A stretch of 64,000 nucleotides of DNA from Saturnia japonica (Eukaryota > Arthropoda > Insecta > Lepidoptera > Saturniidae), in the NCBI GenBank assembly GCA_033032175.1, contig CM065311.1:8301190-8365189 (forward strand), read 5' to 3'. Each line of letters starts with the position of its first letter. Position 1 is the stretch's first letter. Positions 54,681 to 64,000 of this stretch are shown in pieces. Below the pieces are notes generated by a model. It was not told the origin of the DNA, did not search any database, and was given only the letters and a program-made list of their open reading frames with translations. Both the position numbers and the translations under genes were made by a program.

Positions 54681-57600
54681 CTGCAATATTGTATCATTAC
54701 TAAGTTTGCTTAATTTCTATTTCTAATACGCATATAAGTGTCAAAGTAGTACCAACGATTGTTTGAATATTTTTGTCCATCAATCACGTTCAAATGGCTG
54801 GGTGGATAGTAATGAAATTTGACATAGAAATACATTATGGAGTATTCCACGTGAAGCAGACAAGTAAAAAATGTTTCCGATTTTAGTAACTATTGATATC
54901 CTTGACCCAGATACAAATTTTTTTTTAAAGTATAAATCTGGTTAACAAGTTAAAATCCTTGAAGTTTTAACTAAAAAACAGTGAAAATTAACACTTTTTA
55001 AAAACGCGTCCTTAAGGCTTTTTATTCTGTTTTAAGGATGTGGTTTAATAAAAAGATTATTTTAAAATGATTATCCACATGAGAAACATTAATGTTTACC
55101 TGGTCATTAACAAATAATAGCCTATCCCCGGGTATCAGTCGTCCGTCCTGTTGCGCCACGCCGCCTGGTACCAGCGATCGGATCACGACGAGCGTGTGCG
55201 ATGGACGCAACGGATCCTGATAATCAAGGATCGAGAATCCTAACCCACGTTCACCCTTTACCAGTTCTAAAACAAAAATATAAAATTTATAAAGTGATAA
55301 GAAAACAAAAACCTTATAACCTTAAAATTAAATTATGGTAATAAAATGACACCAAACTGTACTAAAAGTGTACGTCAACCTACTAACACCAAAAACTGAG
55401 GAACAACAGCTGAAAACCAAATTGCGAACAAATAAGTACTCTGTGGTAAACTAAACTAGGTATTAAACTAGCCGACCCGCGCAAGAGGGAGAGGGAGAGT
55501 TACGGCAATGTATTATTAGGTGCCGTCCGGTTCCCACATTATTCTATATAATAAAAATGCGCTCACGGTACTTGATCATTATTTTGCTGTCGAGTTATTT
55601 TAACTCAAATAACTAAAATATTCATTGAAATCAATTACTGTAAAGGGCAATTTTGTTTAAAATTTAATACCATGTATATAAAAACACCTTCGCAAATAAT
55701 TCATTATTTTAGAACAAATTTCATTACCAAAAAAAGGTTATATTGAGTAAACCTTAAAAGATAACCATATGCTATCGCAGTTTTTTTGTACTTTTTAAGA
55801 GAAACAATTCCATCACACACAAATGTTGCGTAACTTTAATCATTTACGCAGCGAACGCAATAGACGCTCTCAACAGAAATAAAATTTGACCGTTTTCCAA
55901 CATTTTTTATTGATGCTCCGCTCGCTCCTATTGATCATAGCGTGATGTTATATATCCTAGCCTTCCTCGATAAATGGGCTGACCAACACAGAAACATTTT
56001 TTCCATTCGAACCAGTAGTTCCTGAGATTAGCGTGTTCAATCAAACAAACAAAAAAAAAACTCTTCAGCTTTATAATATTAATAATATAGATTAAAAAAA
56101 TTTAATGTATAATATGCAATAAAAAAATTAACTTCTTTTTTTTTCTGCTAGTTTTTTTTCAATCGCGAAATATACAAAAATACCCAATTATTAATAAAAA
56201 AATGTTCTCTCTCGTTAACGCGATAGTGCGCTAACTATTAGTTATAAAACAATTCACTTTACCGATTATCTGAGGTTCAGAGGACCACATGGCAAGTCCG
56301 GTGAGTGGTTCCAAACTTCGCGAGCGCACTTTTCCTCCAGCAGAGAGCGATCCGCCATCCTCAGATCCAGCTCCTGCGAGACTGCCGTCAGATTTGGCCT
56401 ACAATATATTGCCATTTAAGTAGTATATCAATAATGGCATTGAATAAGTTTTGGAAAAGATCAAATATATCTCTCCGTGGGATGGTAGACAATTATATAG
56501 TGAAAGGTCAGAGTTGTGAGAAAGGAACTATGACAAATGAAACAATATTGGATGAATGGTCGCGTGCTTTAGGCAGTAAGATAACTTTACTGTGACAAGG
56601 TTTATATACGAATAGAGGCCGACTTATTGTCCTGGTTCTAAGTCCGAGCTGGGCTCAAACAGGAGTGTGTAATGTTCGTCTTGCTTTTCATTCGACAACT
56701 GTATAGCAGTTAGCAGTAGTTGTAAATGGGAAGTAGTAATAGGTGATTTGCTGTTGCCACATATACGAAAGATAACAGTGAAAGTGAAATAATAATAAAA
56801 ACATCTGTGATGTTGGCATTCCTAATGATTTTTTTTAATTCAATAACAGGTTACTTGGACCAAATGGGCCAATCAACTATTTTACCCACATTTTGCTGTT
56901 CCTTGGCTTAATTATTATTATAAATATTTACTACTTTATAATAGTCATACACAAATGTAAAATCGCAATTGTATTTTAAGATTATTAGGCGCAACGGGTA
57001 ACTAGAGGTCATTATATAACATATTTTCTCCAAAGACACATGGTGCCAGTTTTGTGCACGTTTTGAGATATAAATAAAAATATATAAAATATTTTACTAC
57101 TTTACTACTAGATACTGGAATAAAAATTTTAGAACGAAAAACGGCGAGACATATGAGATATTCATATTTATATAGGCAGCCTCCCATACATTCAAAACGG
57201 TTTTTCTCGATTTACTCCAAAACTATGATTCCTATCAAAAAAGTAATTTGACCAATATGTGTTGGCAATTAACATAGCATTCGAATGGTACATTAAATTT
57301 TGTGAAATGACGACTTTGATTTATTAAGTCGCCTACGTCCAACCGCTTGTATGGGAACGACCCACCGTGCGACGGTGCTATCACGTTTTAAAAATTTACT
57401 TAATTTTAGGGAAACTAAAACTAAATATGTTAATTTTAAATCGCAATAACATTTTCATTTTCATTATAAATAAAATTGGATTTTTTTTGGTAATGCCACT
57501 AGGGTACCTACATGCCCTTTTCGGATTCGACGGGGTTTTTAATACATATTGTATATACTCTCGGTAACTTTTTTGTAGGTCTTTTGAAGATCTACAATTA

Positions 57601-60600
57601 TGTAGTACTTACATTAATTTTGTACATATATTATGGTTTACTTAGCGTAATCCATTTAAGCGCCCGAATTGATTTACCATTCATTACCAGCTCTTTTTTG
57701 CGCGGAACCTTAATGATTTTTCTAAAATAAAAGTATAGGCTGCGTTACTCCTTATAACATTAGCTCTCTGCCACTGCAAGTCCCGTCCAAAAAGGTCCAA
57801 TGGTTTTGGAGATTACCCGAAACAAACAAACAGACAGACTAAGATTTTTTAAATGGTTTTTTTATTACAAGTTCCGTATATATTAATTAGGTCCTTACAT
57901 ATGAAATTAGCGTTTTGTCGTACTGACCACTTTGATCTGAAATATCTCCTCTTTGGTTAAAAATTCCAAATTCAAATTTATAAATTTATTTAGCTGGTAC
58001 ATTTGAGTTTTGAAACAGTCATTCATTTGTTTTTCCTCGTTATTTTTTTCTTTGGCGTCGCTTATTACCGCACAATGGAAAAAATGAAATATCGGTATAT
58101 TTACGAGTACGAGTTCTACCGTGGCACCAGTGCTACAGAAACAGATCGAAGGATTAATGATGTGTACGGCGCTGGTGTCGCAAAAGAAAGCACGTTACGT
58201 TTTTAGTTTCAACGTTTTCTTTTGGAAATTTCGACCTTCAGAACTAACCCCGTGGACGGCCCGAGACCAAAGTGGAAAATGAAGAATTAAAGGATATTGT
58301 GGAAGCGGATCCATCACAAAGCACTTCAGAGATAGCTGCAGGCTTCGGGGTAAGTGATAAAACTGTATTAATCCACTTGAAGCAAATCGGCAAAGTAAAA
58401 AAACTTGAACGATGGGTACCTCATGAATTGAGTGAATCGAACTTGCAAAAAACACGCGTCGACTGCTGTGTTACTTTGCTCAACCGACACAATAATGAAG
58501 GAATTTTCAATCGAATCACTACTTGTGATCAAAAGTGGATACTGTACGACAATCGGAAGCGCTCTTCGCAATGGCTGAACCTTGGAGACCCAGTCAATTC
58601 CTGCCCTAAACGAAAATTGACTCAGAACAAGTTACTTGTGAGTGTTTGGTGGACTAGCGCCGGTGTCGTTCACTACAGCTTTCTAAAATCTGGCCAAACG
58701 ATTACGACAGATATCTATTGTCAGGAACTGCAAACCATGAAGGAAGAACTAGCTGCTAAACAACCGAGATTGGTCAATCGTTCTAGACCACTGCTGCTTC
58801 ACCACAACGCAATACCACACACCGCACAACAAACAACCACTAAATTAGATGAGCTACAATTCAGTCTGCGACATCCACCGTGCTCCCCCCGGACCTTGCT
58901 CCAACAGATTACCATTTTTTCCGGAATTTGGATAACAAGGAAAAAAAATCAATTCCGATGCGGCAGTCCAAACCGCCTTCAAAGAGTTTATTGATTTTCG
59001 CCCCCATGGTTTTTTTAGTAAAGGGAACAATGAACTACCTATGAGATGGCAAAAGTGTATAGAAAATGTTATAATATATTTTGTTATTTAGAACTTTAAC
59101 TATTTATTATGTAATACCACGTTTATCTATTAATATCCTTTTTATTAACATAAATCGTGACACACACTTTTTCCAGAGACAAACCATAGAGTACCTTATC
59201 TTTTTATCAACTCTCCACAGACTATGTGTATAGAGATCACAGATACTACAGATAACAACGGTGCATACTTTCATTAATTAAATATATTTTACAAAAAAAA
59301 ATTGACCTTATATTCCTCCCGTACAAAACGTCAATTTCATATGTAAGGACCTAATACTTTGATATGCATTTAGTAAAAAGCTGTTATTTCGACATTACAA
59401 ATAGACACTTCAATTTTATTAATTGTATAGATTAATACATAGTGTGTGAAGAAGTCAGGAACAACAGACTGTTAATCAAATAGAAAGAGTTTTAACCGTA
59501 GAGAAAGTGTAAGTTCCGCGAGACCAGGTGCAAGAAAAGTTTAATGGCTCTTTAAAAAAGCAGTAGGTACTGCTTCATAACTTGAACCTTGCAATATTTA
59601 AAAAAAAATCTTAGTCTTTATAAATATTTTATATCTCTAATTAACACAAATTAATTTGATTATCTTGAGCTTATTATATACTGTTGTGAAATATTATTTT
59701 CATTGTCTTTATCGCACGCACGTACAGGGCCGCGCGAAAAGATAGTTGAAGTCTCTATAGCAGCAAACAATGGTACCTACAGTGACTCAACATTCAATAA
59801 CTTTATATTTTAATTGTTCCTTAAAAGATCTTTAAGGTGATGTATATGACATTATATAATACTTAATATAACAATGTATATAATTTACTGTCTGTATACT
59901 TCTACAGTTAACAAAAAAGAATAGGTTTCATGTCTTCACCTAAGCATGCGGCCATAAGTTAACATTGGGTCCTCTATAATACACACGATTTCCGTAAAAA
60001 CGGTACCGTGATGGTTCAGTAATGTAGGCAGTAATAAATAAACATTCAAACGATACTGCTAGAGCGCCGTGATTGCGATAATATAACCGTACACACACGG
60101 ACGCAATTCTACAACGGCGCGGCGCGGCTCGGCGACGGTAAGGTGCGGCGGCCGCGGCCTAGCGAACATGGTTCTATTGCGTAGTGTGAACCATTCGGAG
60201 GCACCCGGAGGCCGCCCGTTTACTAAATACTAGACATTCAACTGAACACACGGCCGGCACGGGTAGCAGAAACCGTGAACGTGGGAAGGTCTATATACGT
60301 ATAAGTTATAAGTAAACAGAAACCATGTGTGTGTGAAAAGTGGCTTACCCAGATCTAATTTAAAAGTTATTACAAGAAGATATTTTTATATACACTAAAT
60401 TGTAATTATAATACACAATCACTATGTACTGTTATAAACCAGGAAATACACAGCCTATCGCCAATTAAGTAAGAACGTGCAATTTTACAATACAGGTATA
60501 CTTAAAAAATAATAACAATTATATAATGAAAATGAATCACAAACTCACAAATAACATATATTAAATGTCAACGTTATATGGATTATAGTTTGTAATGAAT

Positions 60601-63600
60601 GATTACAGTTCTAAATCTTGGATTTTCATAAAATACATGTTACACCTACATACATAGTTATTTAGTAAAACAATAAATACGGGAACATCTGTTCATGCAA
60701 AACAAGCAAAACATTTCTCGGGCAAAGTACCTTGCGGCATTCTATGGGGAGTTTACAACTATTGTTGTATCTCATAATCATTATATGAGATCACTGAAAA
60801 AGACAATGCAGTTTGTGAATTTCCATCTTCAGTCATCGATTTAAAACATAATAATATCATTACTCAAATAAACTGTAATAGACATACTTTGATTCAATTT
60901 GAATACACTGCTGATAATTTCAAAATACATTAGTAGCAGTAGTTTAGTTTGTAGGTTTGAATTTTATAGTATACAATAAGATCTGAAGAACCATGAAGAA
61001 CAATTGGACCAACGGATAAACTGTTAGATTCCCAATTAATACTATCACATCACACGTCAGTTCAGAAGGATCGTGATCAGTATCGTATCGTTTATATAGT
61101 ATGCCTATCGGAAAATGTTGGAAACATATTAAATGTACAGACAGAACTACAGATTTATTAATATAGATATTACTGTGTCCCAAAAGTATACGACCTGTAC
61201 ATGTAACTTCGTACTGTGAGCAATTTTCGAATAAATTTCACAACACACGCGAGTCGTTCCCAGATTCTCGGTCAGGATTCTCAAAAAACAATTTTAGAAC
61301 GCGGATCACTATCAACATACGGTCGACCGTTATTGAATCGCTTGTATCACTCTTTTACTTTGAGTTTTCAAGCATACAAGCATCTTCAAAGGCTTCCTGC
61401 ATCATTTTGATGATAACTCTATACAACTCTATCCGAGTTTGGAGCAAAACTTTATGGAAATTCGTTGTTCCGATCTCTCCGTCAGTTTCAACGATAACAA
61501 AATCGGACGAACGCGAAATCGACAATGTACATAAAGATACGCTGCGCTCGAAATACCAAATCTCGTCGATTGCCATGGTAGCCGATAACTTCGTGAAGTC
61601 ACTTGTTACGCTCGTACATTATAAAGGTCATTTGGATGTTTTGCCGCGAAGTTATAGGTACAGGTCGGATACTTTTGCTAAACATCTTATATTTTTTCGA
61701 CTGGAGTGTTACTGCCCAGCAAACATAACATGTACTCAATTATTATAGGAAAATTCATATAACATTAGAGTTTAGGTGTGTTAAAATAATTTCACCTAAC
61801 GATTTTAGCAGCAATATTTTGAACGTTCCGTACTGTTACTTTCTGAATTTAAATATATTTGAATCAAAGCGGAATTTTTACGTATTTTAGAGACAACGGG
61901 ACATAATATCACTTAGAAGTGGAATTGTTATCTATGAAGAGTTATACGTACTTTGACAAGAGTAGCTGCGGGCGGCGCCAGGTCGAGGGGCGGGGCGGGG
62001 CGTGGCCGTGCGCACACCATGCACACTTCGCTCGACAGCTCCTTTAATATCGACACCACCTCCAAATGGTTCATGCCCAATAATCGGTGACCGTTTACCT
62101 CTAAACATTAACATTATTTATCTGTCTAATATCTTCTAAATACTCAATAAACTAACACCCGCTGACTGATAGACACCACACAGCTTAAACTAACTTAAAA
62201 TCTTAGGTTTACGCCGGCTATACACGCTACGGTCTACCTGTATAGGTGTGCATGCGCAGATAGACTAGAGCGTGTAATGGAATATACCTGTGCAGTTTTT
62301 TAAACCTGTGTTCTAGATGCTCAATAAACTAACACCTGATGACTGATAGATAGCCCACAACTTAAACCATCTTAAAATATTAGTTTTACGTCGGCCATAC
62401 ACGCTACGGTCTACCTGCATAGGTGTGCCTGCGCAGATTGACCGGAGTGTGTATTGGAATAGACCTGTACAGTTTTTAAACCTGTACAATTGTACAGGCG
62501 ACCAGCACAAAGTCCAAAAGATTTTTTTTTAGCGACTCCATGTGGTGAACCTGTTCGTTTGTACGGCGTGCGATCGACCTGCGTTGGCGGACGTTCACTT
62601 GGCGGGTGTTGGAAGCATGAAATTAGTCTTAAATGTAAAATATGATTCATCAAAATTGACCCCCTAAGAGGATTACATAGGTAGTTAAAATATTTAGACA
62701 CGTAAACAATTTTGTAACTCTGTGGTCTCTACGATGTTTTCCGATAGGAAATCCCATCGGGTACACGACTAGTGTATTCTATATGTGAAAGTGTGTTTGT
62801 TTGAATGATTGTTCCTCAACTACGCTTCAATAGCTGAATGGAATCTACTGAAAGTAATTGCAGTTGATTACCTATATCGTAAACATAACATTTTTTTAAA
62901 TGTAATTTTAAACTCAAATACCCATTAATGATTTTCTTTCCTCTAATAACTATTATAATGGCTGTATTAGTATACACTAATACAGTTAAAAATACTGTAA
63001 ATAAATATTGCGAAACCCGACCGAGTAAAAGAGAGTGTATAATACTGCAAATGTAGTAATCCGGAATTATGACCCTATGTACGATACTAAATATCAGGAA
63101 CGTTTGTGAAAAAAAAGCAAGGTACCGAGCAATTCATCTCCGGGACGGTGCACGCCGGCGCGTCCGACCGGACCCTCTGGCAGCACGGAGCGCACGTAGT
63201 GATGCGGCCGCACCTCCCGTCCTCCCTCCACGTCCACTGTGCCCTCCAGCGAGATGCCTAATCCACCGCCCCCGCGTATTACCACACCCACTACTATCTC
63301 CACATCATCACCTAAAAAAAACATTACATAAAATGTATTTCATATTTCAATTCACGTTGTTTAACACATTTTCTGTGTCGAAATATTTAGAAATTTCAGC
63401 CAAGCATATCTTAATTACAGTGAGTTTCTAGTGCGTTATGCTCCAGTAACAAGAAAAAAAATTAATGTATTAAAATTATAATCTGTCAAAACAGAATAGG
63501 AATTATCCACCTTACCATATAATTTAATATGAGTTATATTAATACTGTCTTAGTATTATCTCCGAAAAGGTAGATAGTAAAAAGTAATTACCTCTTCCAC

Positions 63601-63891
63601 GCTCATAATAACCAAAGAATATTCTTAACTTGAAAAACAACTTTATTATTGATAAGGCAAAGCTGCGTAGTAAAAATACATGAGGTCGCTTAGACTTCCT
63701 TACCAAGTATCGCCTGCCACTTTCTGCGAATGGCATCCTTCTGTTCGTGCGTGCGCGGCATTTCGAAAGGAGGCGTGGGTCTAGATACCGGTGCTGGGGG
63801 TACAGCAGGCACTGGCGTCGGAGCGGGAGGCGCGGGCGCGGGGGGCGGAGTGCGGGCCATTGCAACTGCTTCCTCCACAGCGCTTTCCACG
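54534..63891 (-). CDS. Patj: Patj, C-terminal part: multi-PDZ scaffold of the Crumbs polarity complex (6 exons, 5' end outside window)
   Basis: Joining 63891-63704, 63311-63126, 62100-61952, 56398-56263, 55266-55100 and 54680-54534 on the - strand gives a continuous frame of about 290 residues with consistent phases and GT-AG introns. Order: a Pro/Ala-rich linker, EQKDAIRRKWQAILG, a PDZ domain (LGISLEGTVDVEGG...RPHHYVRSVLPEGPVGRAG...GDELLEVNG...VVSILKELSSEVCMVCAR), a Ser/Gly linker (SRSLEPLTGLAMW), a final PDZ (GERGLGFSILDYQDPLRPSH...IRSLVPGGVAQQDG...GDRLLFVNDQ), then ALKGAPRGVVRIGVAKPLP and a short Pro-rich tail. These are the two C-terminal PDZ domains of insect Patj (PATJ/MPDZ family), which binds partners at apical junctions. 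The L27 and first PDZ domains must lie beyond 64,000. Confidence 0.9.
54681..55099 (-). other. Patj intron
   Basis: A 0.4-kb intron without recognisable inserts. 54,790-54,870 has a weak dispersed-repeat look (CAAATGGCTGGGTGG). Confidence 0.4.
55100..55266 (-). CDS. Patj: Patj exon, last PDZ core
   Basis: ELVKGERGLGFSILDYQDPL, then VVIRSLVPGGVAQQDGRLIP and GDRLLFVNDQ. GLGF is the carboxylate-binding loop. The first Glu codon is split with the preceding exon. The donor is GTAAAC. Confidence 0.95.
55468..56091 (-). mobile_element. Helitron-like element, family E
   Basis: On the - strand it begins A|TCTATATTATTAATATTATA, then GCTGAAGAGTTTTTTTTTTG and GAACTACTGGTTCGAAT. It ends near TTGCGCGGGTCGGCTAG|T. 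It is non-coding and lies in the intron between the two last PDZ-coding parts. Confidence 0.65.
56263..56398 (-). CDS. Patj: Patj exon, linker before last PDZ
   Basis: AKSDGSLAGAGSEDGGSLSA, then GGKVRSRSLEPLTGLAMWSS and EPQII. It is a Ser/Gly-rich linker, and SRSLEPLTGLAMW is conserved in Patj/MPDZ. The acceptor is TTGTAG and the donor GTAAAG, phase 1. Confidence 0.9.
56399..57539. other. Patj large intron, proximal part
   Basis: AT-rich. The open frame at 56,305-56,595 (+) is antisense to the Patj exon and runs into the intron; it is not a gene. Nothing else is supported. Confidence 0.4.
57890..59351 (+). mobile_element. Mariner, cecropia-type, inactive, 1.46 kb
   Basis: Near-perfect inverted repeats of about 30 bp (GGTCCTTACATATGAAATTA...GTTTTGT) are flanked by TA (57,888-57,889 and 59,352-59,353). 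Terminal sequence and transposase are of the Hsmar1/cecropia group. The clean TA duplication and well-matched ends suggest it is the youngest insertion here. Confidence 0.9.
58075..58994 (+). pseudogene. Cecropia-type mariner transposase relic
   Basis: The N-terminus reads MEKMKYRYIYEYEFYRGTSA, with a frameshift near 58,260. The longest frame gives EADPSQSTSEIAAGFGVSD, HLKQIGKVKKLERWVPHEL, TCDQKWILYDN (first Asp kept, next Glu changed to Gln), VWWTSAGVVHYSFL and then LLLHHNAIPHTAQ, where the second catalytic Asp of HDNARPH is His. Beyond HPPCSP the frame is lost by a shift. The family normally encodes about 345 residues with DD34D. It resembles the ancestor of the SETMAR transposase domain but is catalytically dead. 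Confidence 0.88.
59432..60055. other. Patj intron, AT-rich
   Basis: Nothing recognisable before the GC-rich block. Confidence 0.35.
60056..60300. repeat. GC-rich block with inverted repeat inside the Patj intron
   Basis: It contains a CpG-dense core (60,112-60,172, GGCGCGGCGCGGCTCGGCG...) between imperfectly inverted arms. The arms are about 60,087-60,113 (CACACACGGACGCAATTCTAC) and 60,172-60,200 (GTTCTATTGCGTAGTGTGAACC). A further ACACACGGCCGGCACGGG follows. It is either a small foldback element or a regulatory CpG-rich patch. No open frame. Confidence 0.4.
60301..61170. other. Patj intron, AT-rich
   Basis: No recognised feature. The 79-codon antisense frame at 60,944 shows no resemblance. 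Confidence 0.35.
61173..61687. mobile_element. 515-bp Tc1/mariner-type MITE
   Basis: The inverted ends share CAAAAGTAT-CGACCTGTAC (left at 61,181-61,200, right near 61,655-61,677), with TA on both sides. The interior is richer in G+C than its surroundings and has several open stretches on both strands. None resembles a transposase I recognise. Confidence 0.6.
61952..62100 (-). CDS. Patj: Patj exon, second half of penultimate PDZ
   Basis: EVNGHRLLGMNHLEVVSILK, then ELSSEVCMVCARPRP and a Pro/Ala linker ending LVK. The acceptor is TTTAG and the donor GTACGT, phase 0. The C-terminal helix of the PDZ is intact. Confidence 0.93.
62143..62495 (+). repeat. Tandem duplication, two units of about 177 bp
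   Basis: Unit 1 (62,143-62,319) and unit 2 (from 62,320) both begin CTCAATAAACTAACACC. Both contain GCCGGCTATACACGCTACGG or its variant and GACCTGT-CAGTTTTTAAACCTG. They differ by scattered substitutions. Related single-copy text is at about 42,980-43,095 (CGGCCACACATTAGC...). Confidence 0.65.
62500..63125. other. Patj intron
   Basis: 62,500-62,610 continues the MITE-like text of the duplication (GTGCGATCGACCTGCG). The rest is AT-rich with no gene. Confidence 0.4.
63126..63311 (-). CDS. Patj: Patj exon, first half of penultimate PDZ
   Basis: DDVEIVVGVVIRGGGGLGIS, then LEGTVDVEGGREVRPHHYVR and SVLPEGPVGRAG...GDELL. GLGI replaces GLGF in the carboxylate loop, normal for this domain. The exon is notably GC-rich. 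The acceptor is TTTTTTTAG. Confidence 0.94.
63312..63703 (-). other. Patj intron
   Basis: AT-rich, with nothing recognised. Confidence 0.5.
63704..63891 (-). CDS. Patj: Patj exon, Pro-rich linker
   Basis: VESAVEEAVAMARTPPPAPA, a Pro/Ala/Val stretch, then PFEMPRTHEQKDAIRRKWQA and ILG. The donor GTAAGG splits the final Gly. The 5' border is uncertain: TAATAG at 63,892-63,897 gives 63,891, while TTATAG gives 63,935 with a better pyrimidine tract. Confidence 0.8.
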
Positions 63892-64000
63892 CTATTATAC
63901 ATAGAGTTTATGAAAATATGGTTTGACAAAAATTTCTATAACAAAATTCAGTTTATGAGAAAAAGAAAACATTATGATAGGATATCTATAGAGTCCTATT

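Larger units (their letters stand above)
57540..59431 (-). mobile_element. Helitron-like element, family B, split by mariner
   Basis: 57,540-57,889 carries the family B middle (CTTTTTTGTAGGTCTTTT, AACAAACAAACAGACAGAC). 59,352-59,431 supplies its 5' end (TTGATATGCATTTAGTAAAAAGC...TTAATTGTATAGAT). The two join cleanly when the mariner is removed. The hairpin end is lost. Confidence 0.7.

Noticed and set aside
54371..54726. Two overlapping open frames on opposite strands
   Set aside because: They are antisense and out-of-frame shadows of the last Patj exon.
61932..62114. 60-codon - strand frame rich in Arg/Pro
   Set aside because: It is a wrong-frame reading over the Patj exon at 61,952-62,100.
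63069..63431. 120-codon + strand frame
   Set aside because: Antisense to the GC-rich Patj PDZ exon; its Pro/Arg-rich text is an artefact of composition.

Overview
The window looks like the nuclear genome of a moth or butterfly (Lepidoptera). It is AT-rich, with long introns and GT-AG splicing, and is packed with repeats typical of that order: non-autonomous Helitron-like elements ending in a hairpin plus CACAGCTAG, tRNA-derived SINEs, and several mariner relics. The species cannot be told from the sequence. Gene and repeat families are named from remembered family motifs; no search was run.

Two host genes are supported. The first, on the + strand, is a bubblegum-type very-long-chain/long-chain acyl-CoA synthetase (bgm/ACSBG). 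I assembled it from 15 coding exons between 13,212 and 51,330. The splice phases agree throughout and give 706 residues, with the AMP-binding P-loop, the FGMSE motif, the GWLHSGD motif and the C-terminal GPTLKIKR segment all in order. The second, on the - strand, is the 3' end of Patj, a multi-PDZ scaffold of the Crumbs apical-polarity complex. Six exons from about 63,891 down to the stop at 54,534 encode the last two PDZ domains; the 5' part lies outside the window. The genes are convergent, with about 3 kb between their stop codons. They act in unrelated processes (fatty-acid activation, epithelial polarity).

Layout: 1-13,100 is intergenic and almost entirely repeats. It holds a miniature LTR retrotransposon with a tRNA-Trp primer-binding site, an ultrashort poly(A)-tailed SINE-like repeat, a Tigger/pogo-like MITE, a dead mariner, SINEs, Helitron pieces and LINE ends. 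13,135-51,510 is bgm, with a first intron of about 16.4 kb and a second of about 5.5 kb carrying Helitrons, nested MITEs, a LINE fragment and two more dead transposases. 51,500-54,530 is the intergenic spacer. 54,534 to the end is Patj, whose introns contain a Helitron, a further Helitron split by a cecropia-type mariner, a Tc1/mariner-type MITE, a GC-rich inverted repeat and a tandem duplication.

I found no RNA gene, CRISPR array or gene cluster of new function. What is most unusual is how well the transposition history can be read: nested insertions with target-site duplications, several confirmed by an uninterrupted copy elsewhere in the same window.
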